A DNA stretch of 64,000 nucleotides from JALYXI01 sp963795835 (GCA_963795835.1 CAWCJC010000007.1:1-64000); one strand, 5' to 3'. Shown: positions 25,258 to 36,087, numbered from the stretch's first letter. The notes: generated by a model from the letters alone, not told the origin. Made by a program: numbers and translations.

Positions 25258-26639
25258 GGCGCAGCTTCTCCAAAATGAGGTCGGCGGCTTGGGTTACGCT
25301 GCCGGCGCCTAAGAGTAATGACCAGATCTTCCGGCTCCAGGCCTTCGGTGATCGCTTTGACCCCGGCGTCGATGGTGCCCACGTATTCTGCCGAGCGATG
25401 TCCGAACTGGCGCGTTCGTTCCGCTAGAGCTTCGGCGGTCACGCCGGGGATCGGCTTTTCCGAAGCCGCATAGATATCGAGAAAGAACACCCGGTCGGCC
25501 TGATTGAACGAGCGTGCAAAATCGTCCATCAGGGCATCGGTTCGCGTGAACCGATGCGGCTGGAACAGAACATGGACGCGTTTGGCGCAGCAGACGCGTG
25601 CGGCTGCGAGCGTTGCTTTGATCTCCGTGGGATGGTGGCCGTAGTCGTCGATCACGATCACGCCATTCGCTTCTCCCCGCTTTTCGAACCGCCGCTGCAC
25701 CCCGCTGAACATGGCGAGGCCCGCCCGGATCTTGTCAGTGTCGACGCCCAGTTCTCGCGCGACCGCGATGGCGGCCGTCGCATTCAGGACGTTATGCTCC
25801 CCAGGCACCTGGAGTTGGAATCTTCCGAGATCCTCCCCGTGGCCGCGTACCGTGAACTCGGAGTGGAACTGGCCGCAGGTGAAGTCCGATGCTTCGTAGT
25901 CCGCTTGCGCGCTTCTGCCGTAAGTGACGGTACGGCGGCGTACCCGGGGCAGGATGGTCTGCACGTTCTCGTCGTCGATACATAGGATAGCCGCTCCGTA
26001 GAAGGGAACCTTGTTCACGAACTCGGTAAAGGAGTCGCGTATGTCGTCAAGAGATGTGTAGGTATCCAGATGCTCGCGATCGATATTGGTAACCACTGCG
26101 AGAATGGGGGCGAGCTTCAGGAAAGAGCGGTCGCTTTCGTCGGATTCGACCAGCAGGAAATCGCTGTGGCCGACGCGGGCGTTCGATATACCCATGGTCC
26201 CGCCCATGGTTGCCACTTTGCCGCCGACGACCACGGTTGGGTCAAGCCCGGCGTGGTTCATCACAGTGGCTAACAGTGAGGTGGTGGTGGTTTTGCCGTG
26301 GCTGCCGCCGATGGCGATGCCATACTTGAGGCGCATCAGTTCGGCCAGCAATTCGCCGCGCGGGATGACGGGAATCTGAACGCGGCGGGCTTCCTGGATT
26401 TCAGGGTTCGTCTCATCCACGGCGGAGGTGACGACGAGAGCGCGCGCCCCTGCGATGTTCTGCGCGGCGTGGCCGGCGAACACGGTTGCGCCGAGCGAGG
26501 ACAAGCGTTCCGTGGTGGGCGAAAGCTTCTGGTCCGAACCGGAAATGGTGTAACCGAGGTTGAGCAGCACCTCGGCGATGCCGCTCATACCGATGCCGCC
26601 GATCCCGGTGAAGTGTAGATGCTGCTTGTTAAAAAACAT
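25250..26639 (-). CDS. murC: UDP-N-acetylmuramate-L-alanine ligase MurC, one frame break
   Basis: MurC adds L-alanine to UDP-MurNAc. Conserved parts are HFTGIGGIGMSGIAEVLLNL, the ATP loop IGGSHGKTTTTSLLA, VTNIDREHLD and VLFQPHRFTRT. Near the end the frame changes by one extra base at about 25310 (CTT-A-GGC), after which GAGSVTQAADLILEKLRHA and a TAA at 25252-25250 follow, the expected MurC ending. In the unshifted frame the chain would run into ftsQ as nonsense. The span is 463 codons plus one base. Confidence 0.93.
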
Positions 26640-26675
26640 TTCCTTGAGCTATTGTTCCGGCTGCTTTTGCGGCTG

Positions 26676-27734
26676 TCAATGGATATTTTCGAGTATGTCG
26701 GCGGCGCGTGCCGCGGCACCAAATCTGGCGAGCGATTTCGCCCGTTGAGCCATGTTACGAAGCGTTGACGGATCGCTGATCAGCGCGCAAACCGTATCGA
26801 AGAATTGCTGTCCGGTCCAATTCTTGTCCAGGAACAGGCGCGCCGCTCCTGCATTTGCGAAAGATTCGGCGTTCTTGCGCTGATGATCGTCGGCGGCGAA
26901 CGGAAACGGAATCAGAACGGAAGGTTTACCGGCGGCGGCCAGTTCGGAAACCGCTCCCGCTCCTGAGCGACAGATAACCAGGTGCGCTTGCGCGAACATG
27001 GCCGGCATGTCGTCGAAAAAGCCGCTGACCTGGCCATCAAGACCCGTAGCCGCGAACTCGCGGCTCAGAACGTTCGAGTAATGCGTTCCGGTCTGATGCA
27101 GAAACCGGATGGGCAACTCCGCTTTTTGGAAAAGCGGCCAGCTGTCGCGTGCCGCAAAGTTGAGCGTGCGGGAACCCTGGCTTCCGCCGGTGATCAGGAC
27201 GGTGAATTTGCCCTGGGGTTCGGGGAGATGAAAGAACGCTTCGCGTACGGGCAGGCCGGTAACTTCCGTTCGGTCCGCGGGAAAGTACCGGGCGGTTTCG
27301 GGGAACGTGATGAGCGCGCGCCTTACCCAGCGGGCGCTATATCGGTTCATGATTCCCGGCACGGCGTTCGGCTCCATCGCGACCACCGGAATCCCGCGCA
27401 GAAGTGCAGCCATAACGGGCGGACCTGCGACATAACCGCCCATACTGAAGACCGCGGCGGGACGTTTCATGCGCAACTGCCCAGCTGTGCTGAGCAGGAG
27501 CTGCGCCACACTGGTGACCTTGCCCAAAGGGCCGATACCCTTCAAGCCGCCAATGCGGATGAGGTGAAGCGCGAACCCTGCTTGCGGGACTAATCGCGAT
27601 TCAACTCCGCGCTGAGTTCCAATGAACTCCACGCGGTGGCCGCGATCACGCAGTTCGCGTGCAACCGCCAGCGCGGGAATCACATGTCCTCCGGTGCCGC
27701 CGCCCGCCATATAGTAGAGCCGGCTATCCGGCAT
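26676..27734 (-). CDS. murG: MurG, lipid II-forming glycosyltransferase
   Basis: MurG transfers GlcNAc from UDP-GlcNAc to lipid I on the inner membrane face. The two G-loops are seen (MAGGGTGGHVIPALAVAREL at the start and ITGGSQGSRTLN in the second domain), as is SVFSMGGYVAGPPVMAALL and the UDP-GlcNAc pocket CRSGAGAVSELAAAGKPSVL. The length of 352 is standard. It overlaps the ftsW end by 11 bases and is followed by a 36-base gap before murC. Confidence 0.96.
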   Translation of the reverse strand: MPDSRLYYMAGGGTGGHVIPALAVARELRDRGHRVEFIGTQRGVESRLVPQAGFALHLIRIGGLKGIGPLGKVTSVAQLLLSTAGQLRMKRPAAVFSMGGYVAGPPVMAALLRGIPVVAMEPNAVPGIMNRYSARWVRRALITFPETARYFPADRTEVTGLPVREAFFHLPEPQGKFTVLITGGSQGSRTLNFAARDSWPLFQKAELPIRFLHQTGTHYSNVLSREFAATGLDGQVSGFFDDMPAMFAQAHLVICRSGAGAVSELAAAGKPSVLIPFPFAADDHQRKNAESFANAGAARLFLDKNWTGQQFFDTVCALISDPSTLRNMAQRAKSLARFGAAARAADILENIH

Positions 27735-28863
27735 GCTCCGAGATGTTGAGCAACAGGCCCAATGAGGCCATGGTGCTTAGAAGAGAACTGCCGCCAAAGC
27801 TGATCATCGGCAGCGGAATGCCTTTGGTGGGTGCCATGCCGAGCACCACGGTCATGTTCATGAAGGCCTGCACGACGATCATGGTCGTGATGCCGAGCGC
27901 GAGATAACGGCCGAAATCATCGGGGATCAGTATAGTGGCGCGAATCCCTCGCCAGAGGATCAGGACGAAGCCGACCAGGACTCCCGCGCAGCCTAGCAGG
28001 CCCAACTCTTCGCCGATCACGGCGTAGATTTCATCAGTGTGCGCTTCAGGGAGATAGAGCAGCTTTTGACGGCCCTGCATCAGGCCCTGACCCACAACGC
28101 CGCCCACGCCAACCGCGATTTTGGCCTGCTCCGATTGGTAGTTGGTGTCCTTGGTGGTAAACGATTTCTCAAGGCGCGACTTGATAATGCCCTGTTTATC
28201 CCACACAGAAAGGCGTTTGTAGCCGGGATCGACATACTCGACGACACGCCGCAAACGGTACGGCTTTTGATAGACGGTGTAAGTGACGCCGCACATTGCG
28301 ATTAGCCCCGCGATGACGAAGTAGCGCAGTTCCAGGCCGGCGACGAAGAACAGCGTAGCGGCGGTGATGCCTAAAACGACGGCGGTTCCGAGATCGGCAA
28401 TAACCACGCCAACCGCAACGAAGCCCACGGCAAGCGCTGCCGGCAGCAAGGTGTGCCGGTTATTGATCGCGCGGCCGCGAAGTGCGATGAAGAAGGCAAG
28501 GAAAATGACCAGCGCGGGTTTCGCAAGCTCCGAGGGTTGAAGGCCGATAAAGCCGAACCGGATCCAGCGGTGCTGATGGCTATCAATCACGTATACCGCC
28601 GCCAGCAGCAGCACCGTAACGCTGAGCGCGGTGAACGCAACTCCGGATTGTTGCAGCTTGCGATAGTGAAGGCGCTTCATCAGCATGAAGACGCCGAGAC
28701 CGGCCGCGACCCAGAACATCTGGCGAATGACAAAGTAAGTGCTGGACCCGAACTTCAATTCGGCCATGATGGAGGACGCGCTATAAATCATCACCGCGCC
28801 GAAGAAGACGATACAGATGACGGTGGTGAAGAGAATCCAATCGGTTTTGAGACGAAGTGCCAT
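27724..28863 (-). CDS. ftsW: Lipid II polymerase FtsW (SEDS family)
   Basis: FtsW is the septal peptidoglycan polymerase of the SEDS family. About ten membrane helices can be traced in 379 residues. Family blocks include MIYSASSIMAELKFGSSTYF, HQHRWIRFGFIGLQPSELAK, QSEQAKIAVGVGGVVGQGL, HTDEIYAVIGEELG and GIPLPMISFGGSSLL. The ATG directly abuts the murD stop and the end overlaps murG. Confidence 0.95.
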   Translation of the reverse strand: MALRLKTDWILFTTVICIVFFGAVMIYSASSIMAELKFGSSTYFVIRQMFWVAAGLGVFMLMKRLHYRKLQQSGVAFTALSVTVLLLAAVYVIDSHQHRWIRFGFIGLQPSELAKPALVIFLAFFIALRGRAINNRHTLLPAALAVGFVAVGVVIADLGTAVVLGITAATLFFVAGLELRYFVIAGLIAMCGVTYTVYQKPYRLRRVVEYVDPGYKRLSVWDKQGIIKSRLEKSFTTKDTNYQSEQAKIAVGVGGVVGQGLMQGRQKLLYLPEAHTDEIYAVIGEELGLLGCAGVLVGFVLILWRGIRATILIPDDFGRYLALGITTMIVVQAFMNMTVVLGMAPTKGIPLPMISFGGSSLLSTMASLGLLLNISEHAG

Positions 28864-30147
28864 TTACTTGGTTTCCAATGCCTGGACAAGCTGTTTGAAG
28901 ACCTGTCCGCGGTGTTCGTAACTGGTGAATTGGTCAAAGCTGGCGCAAGCGGGCGCGAGCAGAACGGTGTCGCCGGGCTGGGCGCTGTTTGAGGCAAGTC
29001 GGACTGCCTGCTCCAGCGTTCCAGCGTTGGTGGTGGGGATCTTCAATTGCGCTTCAATGATCGAGGTAGCCGCGCCGATCAACAGCACGCCCTTGGCTTT
29101 CGCACGCAGCAGGGGTTCGAGCAGAGTGTAGTCACTGCCCTTGTCTTTGCCGCCCAAGATGACCCAGAGGTTGCCATCGAAGGACTCAAGCGCCTTTCGG
29201 GTGGCATCGACGCTGGTGGCTTTTGAATCGTTGTAGTAATCGACGCCGCGGATCTGGCGCACGAATTCCAGCCGATGTTCCACGGCTTCAAAGGTGAGCA
29301 CGGCTTGGGCAATCTCTTTCATGGGGACGCCGGCCAGATGAGCGGCATTTGCGGCGGCCATGGTGTTCTCAATATTGTGACGGCCGCGAATCGGCAGTTC
29401 GGCGGCGCGCATCAGGCGCTCTTCTCCTATGTAGATTTCGCCTTCTTTCAGCCACGCGGAACCGAACCACACTTTTGCCGCGGGCGTTATCGTTGCGAAG
29501 GAGCGGCATTGCGGGTCGTCCTGATTAAGCACGGCGTAATCCGTGGCCCTTTGAGACCGAAAGAGGTTGCCCTTGGCAGCGGCATACGCGCCGAAGGTGT
29601 GATGGCGATCCAGATGATTCTGCGTGACGTTCAGACAAACGGCGATGTCGGCTCGGAAGCGCTGCACGGTTTCGAGCTGGAAACTGGAGAGTTCGAGCAC
29701 GTTCCAAAGGTCTTGGCGGGAGTTGCCAACCAGAGCAGTCACGGGGGTTCCGATGTTGCCGCCGATCTGGCAGGGGATGCCGGCCGATTCCAAGATGTGG
29801 CCGACCATCGCGGTCGTTGTGGTTTTGCCGTTCGATCCCGTGATGCCGATGGTCTTGCCGAGCAGGTACGGCGCGGCGAGTTCCACCTCGCCCATAACCG
29901 GGATGCCTTGGGAGCGCGCTCTCTCCAACTGCGGCAGGTCGTTCGGCACGCCGGGCGAGGTCACAATGAGTTCGTAAGCGGTGAAGTCGGCATCCTCCTG
30001 AAGAACGAAGGGCGCGCCTTCGACTGCATGGGGGCGCATGTCGGTAGCCGTAACTTCCGCCCCGCGTTCGCGCAGGAACGCAACTGACGCTAAGCCGGAT
30101 TTTTCCATTCCGACGACCAGAACGCGCTGATTGAGAAGATCGGTCAT
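28864..30147 (-). CDS. murD: UDP-MurNAc-L-alanine-D-glutamate ligase MurD
   Basis: MurD adds D-glutamate to UDP-MurNAc-L-Ala. The Rossmann start is QRVLVVGMEKSGLASVAFLR, the ATP loop GITGSNGKTTTTAMVGH, and NVTQNHLDRH, GVDYYNDSKATSVDATRKAL and PACASFDQFTSYEHRG are the usual blocks. The ATG at 30147 was chosen since it shares ATGA with the mraY stop; the frame opens 28 codons earlier without conservation. Length is 427 residues. Confidence 0.95.
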   Translation of the reverse strand: MTDLLNQRVLVVGMEKSGLASVAFLRERGAEVTATDMRPHAVEGAPFVLQEDADFTAYELIVTSPGVPNDLPQLERARSQGIPVMGEVELAAPYLLGKTIGITGSNGKTTTTAMVGHILESAGIPCQIGGNIGTPVTALVGNSRQDLWNVLELSSFQLETVQRFRADIAVCLNVTQNHLDRHHTFGAYAAAKGNLFRSQRATDYAVLNQDDPQCRSFATITPAAKVWFGSAWLKEGEIYIGEERLMRAAELPIRGRHNIENTMAAANAAHLAGVPMKEIAQAVLTFEAVEHRLEFVRQIRGVDYYNDSKATSVDATRKALESFDGNLWVILGGKDKGSDYTLLEPLLRAKAKGVLLIGAATSIIEAQLKIPTTNAGTLEQAVRLASNSAQPGDTVLLAPACASFDQFTSYEHRGQVFKQLVQALETK

Positions 30148-31279
30148 CGGAGTTTGAGGGTGGTGAGCGCGAAGAGAGCCAGGACGAGCCCGACGATCCA
30201 GAAGCGGGCGATGATCTTCGATTCCTGCCATCCGAGCGCTTCGAAGTGGTGATGCAGAGGCGCCATTTTGAAAATGCGCTTCTTGCGAAGCTTATAACTG
30301 CCCACCTGGAGGATGACCGAAATCGTTTCCAGCGCAAAGACGCCCCCGATAAAGAGCAGCAGGATCTCCTGCTTGATCAAAATCGCGACCACGCCCATGG
30401 CGCCGCCGAGCGAGAGCGAACCGACGTCACCCATGAAGATATCGGCGGGGTGCGCGTTGTACCAAAGGAAGCCGAGACAGGCGCCGGTCATGGAGCCGCA
30501 GAAAATGGTGAGTTCCGCCGTACGCGGATTGCGGGCCAAACCCAGATAAGTGGCGAACTCGCGATGGCCGCCCGCGTAAGCGAGTACCGTGAGAGCCGCG
30601 GCGGCGATGACCATCAGGCCGATCGCAAGACCATCGAGACCATCGGTCAGGTTCACTCCGTTCGAGGAGCCGACCACGACGAGCGTGATGAAGAGGAAGA
30701 ACACGATGAACGCAAAAGGGTATGTGAGCGGGTTATCGAGCAGCGACCGAATGACAAGATCCGGCTGCCAGGTCTTAAAGAACGGGACGTTGATGCTGGT
30801 GGAGTAGTTGTTGTAGGACGCCATGGCGGCCAGGCCCGGCGGTAAGGAGTCCAGAGACCAGCAGTTGCAGCAGGAACTTGCCGCGGCTGCTTAAGTCCGA
30901 GGTTGCGCTGCTTCTTCACCTTTGCATAGTCGTCGATGAAGCCGATAGCCGCAAAGATAATCAGAGACAGGAGCGCGATCCAGACGTAGAGATAGCGCAA
31001 GTCGGCCCAAAGCAGCGTGGAGGCGACGATCGAGATCACAATCAATACGCCGCCCATGGTGGGGGTGCCGGCCTTCTTCTGGTGACTCTTGGGGCCTTCC
31101 TCGCGGATGTACTGGCCGATTTGGAATTCGCGCAACTTGCGAATCAGCAGGGGCCCGAGGATGAGACACAACAGAAACGATGTGATGCTGGCGAAAGTGG
31201 TCCGGATAGTGACGTACCGGAACAGGGGGAAATGGATCACCGCCGGGTAGAGCCGGTCGTAAAGCAGGTAGTAAAACAT
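30144..31279 (-). CDS. mraY: Phospho-MurNAc-pentapeptide transferase MraY, two frame breaks
   Basis: MraY moves phospho-MurNAc-pentapeptide to undecaprenyl phosphate, giving lipid I. Membrane segments alternate with conserved motifs: KKAGTPTMGGVLIVISIV, FAAIGFIDDYAKVKK, then after the breaks NGVNLTDGLDGLAIGL, DIFMGDVGSLSLGG and KMAPLHHHFEALGW. The first break follows RNLGL near 30892 (CTT-A-AGC) and the second is in TAGLAAMASYN near 30835 (GGG-C-CTG); each removes one extra base, and the middle piece reads SSRGKFLLQLLVSGLLTAG. The span is 378 codons plus two bases. The gene abuts murF and overlaps murD. Confidence 0.94.
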
Positions 31280-32557
31280 CTAGGCGGCGTTCTCCTTCGC
31301 TGTGAATGCCGCGAGCGCGCGCTCCATGTGAACGCCCCGCGAGCCTTTGAAGAGAACAGCATCACCCGGTTGCGCGATTTCCTTTAGCGCCAGACCAGCC
31401 ATTTCGGGATCTTCAAAAAAGTACGCGGCGTCACCCGACATTCCCGCCCGCATGGCTTCGTCAGCCATGAAGCGTGCGGCGCCGCGCACAGTGAGAAGCA
31501 CATTCATCCCGCTTTCCGCCGCGTGACGACCCACGTTGCGGTGCAATGGCTCGGTTCTACCGCCGAGTTCGAGCATCTCTCCCAGAACCGCGATGCGGCG
31601 CAAGGCTGGCGTTTCGGCCAGCACATCGATCATGGCGCGGGCGGCGGCCGGGTTGGAGTTGTAGCAATCGTTGAATATGGTAATGCCGTCGATTGTAAGC
31701 CGTTCACCCCGCATCGCGCCGGGAGTGAGCGAGTAGACGGCTTCGGTGAGGCGTTTCGGGGCAATGCCGAAGACCTGCGCAACGGCTATGGCGGCGAGGA
31801 TGTTTGAAATGGCATGGCGGCCGCTGAGTTGGGTCTCGAATTCGGTCGAGAGACACCGGAAGCGGTTCGCGGAGAGCAGTTCAGCACGTATCCGCGCATC
31901 GGGATGGAAACCGTACGTAAGAGTTGGGCCGTGGTGGACTTCGGCGAATTTGACCACCCGATCGTCGTCAGCATTCAGTATGGCGGTGCCTGTTTCGGGA
32001 AGCGCTTCGATCAGTTCGCGCTTGGCAAGCGCGATGCCCTCGATGGAGTCAAAGAACTCGATGTGCGCGTGACCCACGTTCGTGACAACGCCGATATCGG
32101 GCTTGGCAATTTCGGCCAGTGCGCGGATCTCGCCCGAATGGTTCATGCCCATTTCGAGCACCGCGGCTTTCGCGCCATCGGGGATGCGGAGGATGGAAAG
32201 CGGCAGGCCGATATGGTTGTTCAGATTGCCTACGGTGCGGCCGACAGGCATATGCTCTTCGAGCAGATGAGCGATGGCGTCCTTTGTGGAGGTCTTGCCA
32301 GCGCTGCCGGTGACACCGATGACAGTACCGCCCCAGTGTTGGCGGGCGCAGGATGCGAGTTGCTGAAGATTGGACAGGCCCTCAATCACGGCAACAGCGC
32401 CGGCAGTGTAAGCGGCTTCGATGAACTCTTTGCCGCTAAGCGCAAAGAAAACGTCGCCGGGAGTGAGAGTTCGCGTGTCGATGCTCCAACCTGCCGCTAC
32501 ACCGCTTTGCGGGGCAAGGCCGAGACACTGCGCCACCTGGCCGAGAGACAGTTCCAT
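31280..32557 (-). CDS. murF: UDP-MurNAc-tripeptide-D-alanyl-D-alanine ligase MurF
   Basis: MurF adds the D-Ala-D-Ala dipeptide. The N-terminal domain includes GWSIDTRTLTPGDVFFAL, the ATP loop is VIGVTGSAGKTSTKDAIAHL, and LEMGMNHSGEIRALAEIAKP, VVTNVGHAHIEFF and IFNDCYNSNPAAARAMIDVL follow. Length (425) is normal. The ATG at 32557 directly follows the reconstructed murE TAA, and the stop abuts the mraY start. The partner ddl gene is not in this cluster. Confidence 0.95.
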   Translation of the reverse strand: MELSLGQVAQCLGLAPQSGVAAGWSIDTRTLTPGDVFFALSGKEFIEAAYTAGAVAVIEGLSNLQQLASCARQHWGGTVIGVTGSAGKTSTKDAIAHLLEEHMPVGRTVGNLNNHIGLPLSILRIPDGAKAAVLEMGMNHSGEIRALAEIAKPDIGVVTNVGHAHIEFFDSIEGIALAKRELIEALPETGTAILNADDDRVVKFAEVHHGPTLTYGFHPDARIRAELLSANRFRCLSTEFETQLSGRHAISNILAAIAVAQVFGIAPKRLTEAVYSLTPGAMRGERLTIDGITIFNDCYNSNPAAARAMIDVLAETPALRRIAVLGEMLELGGRTEPLHRNVGRHAAESGMNVLLTVRGAARFMADEAMRAGMSGDAAYFFEDPEMAGLALKEIAQPGDAVLFKGSRGVHMERALAAFTAKENAA

Positions 32558-34019
32558 TTAGGTCTTGTGAAACCCGAAACCATGAAGAACCTGGCGCGCA
32601 ACCTCACGGTCGTCAAAGGGAATGGTCTTGTTCTTTCAGGATCTGATAAGTCTCGTGGCCCTTGCCGGCCAGAAGGACGAGATCGCCCGAGCGCGCTTCC
32701 TTGATGGCGCGCTGAATGGCTATGGCGCGGTCCGGTTCCACGATTAGCGGTGTATCTTTGCGGCGCAGTCCGACCAGAACGTCGTTCATGATGAGCAACG
32801 GATCCTCCGAGCGCGGATTATCGCTGGTGAGCACGACCATATCGCTCAGTTCCGCGGCCACCTGGCCCATGATGGGACGCTTGGTGCGGTCACGATCGCC
32901 GCCGCAGCCGAAGACGGTGATCACCCGCTTGGGGGAGAGACCGCGCGCAACCAGAATGGCATTCCGAAGAGCATCGTCGGTGTGGGAATAGTCGACCACC
33001 ACGGCAAACGGCTGGCCTTCATCTACTCGTTCGAAGCGGCCGGGAACGCCGTGGCATTGTGCGATGCCTTGTGCAATGGCTTCGGGAGCAAGACCGTAGC
33101 TGAACCCGACGCAGCAAGCCGCGAGAATGTTGTAAACGTTGATGCGTCCGATGAGGGCGGATTCGACCGGCATTCTCAGCTTGCCGAAGTGGACATCAAA
33201 GCGCAGGCCGGAAAAGCTGGAAGTAATGTTACGGGCGCGGACGGCGGCTTCGCGATCGAGTGCGTAGCTGATCGATTCTGTGGCGCGATCAAGAACAATT
33301 TTGCGGCTGTAATCGTCATCCTGATTTACGCTGGCATATCGGGGCGCGGAAGTGAACAGGAGTTGCTTGGCGGCCAAGTACTCCTCCATGGTGTGGTGAA
33401 AATCCAGATGATCACGCGTGAGATTGGTGAAGACAGCAGTGTGAAATTTGAGTCCATGAACGCGCCCGAGCGCGAGAGCATGCGAGGAGACCTCCATGGT
33501 GGCGTGCGTTCCGCCCATCTCGTGAAGGCGATTGAACAAGCGGTAAAGGTCGACGGATTCGGGCGTGGTGTTCACCGCAGGCAGGACTTCGGAGCCTAAG
33601 TGATACTCAATGGTGCCGATCAGCGCGGTGATTTTGCCGGCCGCGCGCAGGACGGAATCGACGAGAAAGCCCGTAGTGGTCTTGCCATTGGTTCCGGTGA
33701 TGCCGGTAAGCGCCACATGTTGTCCATAGAAGTTTCGGGCCGCCGTCGCCAGAGCCTGCCTGCCATGGGGAACACGAAGCCAAGTGCCGTTGAAGCCTTC
33801 CGGAGCGGACGTATCGCTCACCACGGCCACTGCCCCGCGCGCCATCGCAGCCTCAGCGAAAGCGCGGCCATCGGCGCGGGTACCGGGAAAGGCAAAAAAC
33901 AGAAAACCCGGCTGGATGCGCCGGGAGTCATAATCGAGCCCTGTGATTTGATCTTGCGCGCGGCCCGGCGGAACCTCGGGATGGACAGGGACGCCTTCCA
34001 GTACTTCCGCCATGGTCAT
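32558..34019 (-). CDS. murE: UDP-MurNAc-tripeptide synthetase MurE (meso-DAP type), one frame break
   Basis: MurE adds the third stem residue. The ATP loop is GITGTNGKTTTGFLVDSVL, with TMEVSSHALALGRV and FTNLTRDHLDFH in the middle and VDYSHTDDALRNAI later. The amino-acid pocket reads TSDNPRSEDPL; the DNPR motif is the marker for meso-diaminopimelate. The frame changes near 32634 (CTG-AAA-G-AAC), and past it the chain ends KTIPFDDREVARQVLHGFGF then HKT and TAA, just before murF. Without the correction the last 18 residues are lost. The start shares ATGA with the ftsI stop. Confidence 0.94.
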
Positions 34020-36076
34020 CTCCGAAACTCGACCCTGACTTTGATGCCCTCGCGCAAAGGCGCGCCTGGCTTAGGCCATTGCGCGCGGGCGACTCCGCGA
34101 CCCTTCATGGAAACAGCTACGCCGGATTCGGAGCTTTCTTCGATTACCTGGCGAACCGTTTTGCCGCGGAAATCCGGAGTAGCCGGGCCTGTGTACATCG
34201 CAAGCAGAGTGGGCATTGCGTTCGGGTCGTCTTCAGGCGTGGCGGCGGCAAGCATCTCAGCGGATGGTTGCGTGGTGGGATCTTCTTCCAGGATGTTTAA
34301 GCCGTCGTCGAGACCGGCGATCGAGACATCGTTTTCGTCGACGGGCGTGGAGGCGGCCAGGTAACCTTTCGGGGCTTCCTCGGGGAGATCTTTGGGCACG
34401 TCGAGGATGCGGAGAGCTTCCGTGGCTACAGCGTTGAAAACCGGTCCGGCTGAGGGGCCACCGAAGCCCGCGGTTCCCGTGGTTCCCGTGAGCGTGACCA
34501 TGACTACCAGCGCCGGGTTGGTGACAGGAGCAAAGCCCATGAAAGAGGCATTATAAGTATGAGTGTAGTGCTTGGTCGCGCGGTCAAAAATCTGCGCGGA
34601 ACCCGTCTTCCCGCCTGAGGTGTAGCCTTCCAGGCGGCAGCATTGATGGCCGGTGCCGCGGAGGACCACGCCTTCCATAAGCTGGCGCATGGTGATAGCG
34701 GTCTGGGGTTTCAGAATGCGAACCGGAGTTTCGACAGGGGTGGCTTTATCGCCCTCTTTAAGCACCAATTTGGGTTTCACCAGCAGGCCGCCGTTAGCGA
34801 TCACGCAAGCGGCGCGCGCGAGTTGAAGGGAAGTGGCGCTCACTTCCTGCCCCATGGCAATAGAGGCGAGGGAGGTGGTGCCCCAGTGATCCAGCTTGCG
34901 CAACAAGCCGCCCGATTCCGCCGGCAACGGCACACCCGAACGCGAGCCGAAGCCGAAGCGCCGCACATATTCATTCATGTTCTCCCGGCCTACCTGCATC
35001 CCGATCTTGATGGCGCCGATGTTGCTCGATTGTTCCAGTACGCCCGCCATGGTGAGCGTACCGTGAGCATGTGTATCGTGAACCACGCGGCCGGGAAGCG
35101 CAAGCGCTCCGTTGCCGGTCGCGATCAGCGAATCGGGTTTCAGGTTCGTCGTTTCCAGCGCGGCGGAGAGTGTGATCACCTTAAACACGGAACCCGGTTC
35201 AAAGGGAAACGAAACCCCGAGGTTGAAGCGGGCGAGCGGGTCATCCCCGTGTTTCGGGGCATTGTTGGGATCGTAAGTGGGGAAGTTCGCCAGCGCAAGG
35301 ATTTCGCCGTTGTAAGGATTCATCACGACCACTGAGCCGTTCTTGCAATGGTGCTTCGCAACGGCGGCGGCAAGCTCCCTTTCGGCAATGAACTGAATGC
35401 GCTCATCGATGGTGAGCACCAGCGGCTTGCCGGCCACGGCCGCGCTTTCCGTTTCAGTTTCGATAGCGCGCCGTTTCACGTCCGTCAGCAGGCGCTCCGT
35501 GCCGCCTTGTCCGCGGAGCACGGCATCCATGCCTCTTTCGACGCCGGCTGCGCCTTTCTGTTGTTGGAACACGGCGCCAAGCACATGCGCCGCGATCTGG
35601 CCGTTAGGATAGTGCCGACGCGCCTCCGTCTTGAAATCAATCCAGTTCACGGGCAAGCTTCGCAGGCGTTCGCTTTCCACATGCGTGAGCTTATGCTTTA
35701 CAACGAGGTAACCACGCTTATTGGCGCGGCACCATTGAATTTTGTCGAGAAGCTCTTTTTGGTTCAGATTGAGATTGACGGAAAGCACTTCGGCCGCGAC
35801 TGAGGGATCGGGAACATTCAGCGGGTTGATGGAGACTGAGTCAACCGAGATGCTCATCGCCATGGGATGGCCATTGCGATCGTAAATGTTGCCGCGCACG
35901 GCGGGCACTTCAATCTTCAGGTCCTGCTGCTTATGCGCGGTGGCGACGTAACGTTGATGGCGGAAGACCTGGATATCGATAAGCTTGGCAAAAATCGCGA
36001 AGCCCCAGATCAGCAGCAGCACCACAAGGGCCGTGATGCGCCGGTTAGCCTTCGATCTGCGGAACCCTTCTTCCAT
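34016..36076 (-). CDS. ftsI: FtsI/PBP2-type transpeptidase with C-terminal PASTA domain
   Basis: This is the septal D,D-transpeptidase. One membrane helix near residue 20 (ITALVVLLLIWGFAIFAKL) is followed by the PBP dimer domain (VPAVRGNIYDRNGHPMAMSI) and the transpeptidase domain with SxxK in EPGSVFKVIT, SxN in LEQSSNIG and KTGS in SGGKTGSAQ. An acidic linker of about 70 residues leads to a single PASTA domain (TPDFRGKTVRQVIEESSESG to VRVEFRR). PASTA modules are usual in Gram-positive PBPs and less so in Gram-negative FtsI. It lies between ftsL and murE. Confidence 0.94.
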   Translation of the reverse strand: MEEGFRRSKANRRITALVVLLLIWGFAIFAKLIDIQVFRHQRYVATAHKQQDLKIEVPAVRGNIYDRNGHPMAMSISVDSVSINPLNVPDPSVAAEVLSVNLNLNQKELLDKIQWCRANKRGYLVVKHKLTHVESERLRSLPVNWIDFKTEARRHYPNGQIAAHVLGAVFQQQKGAAGVERGMDAVLRGQGGTERLLTDVKRRAIETETESAAVAGKPLVLTIDERIQFIAERELAAAVAKHHCKNGSVVVMNPYNGEILALANFPTYDPNNAPKHGDDPLARFNLGVSFPFEPGSVFKVITLSAALETTNLKPDSLIATGNGALALPGRVVHDTHAHGTLTMAGVLEQSSNIGAIKIGMQVGRENMNEYVRRFGFGSRSGVPLPAESGGLLRKLDHWGTTSLASIAMGQEVSATSLQLARAACVIANGGLLVKPKLVLKEGDKATPVETPVRILKPQTAITMRQLMEGVVLRGTGHQCCRLEGYTSGGKTGSAQIFDRATKHYTHTYNASFMGFAPVTNPALVVMVTLTGTTGTAGFGGPSAGPVFNAVATEALRILDVPKDLPEEAPKGYLAASTPVDENDVSIAGLDDGLNILEEDPTTQPSAEMLAAATPEDDPNAMPTLLAMYTGPATPDFRGKTVRQVIEESSESGVAVSMKGRGVARAQWPKPGAPLREGIKVRVEFRR

Positions 36077-36087
36077 ACGACGCTTCT

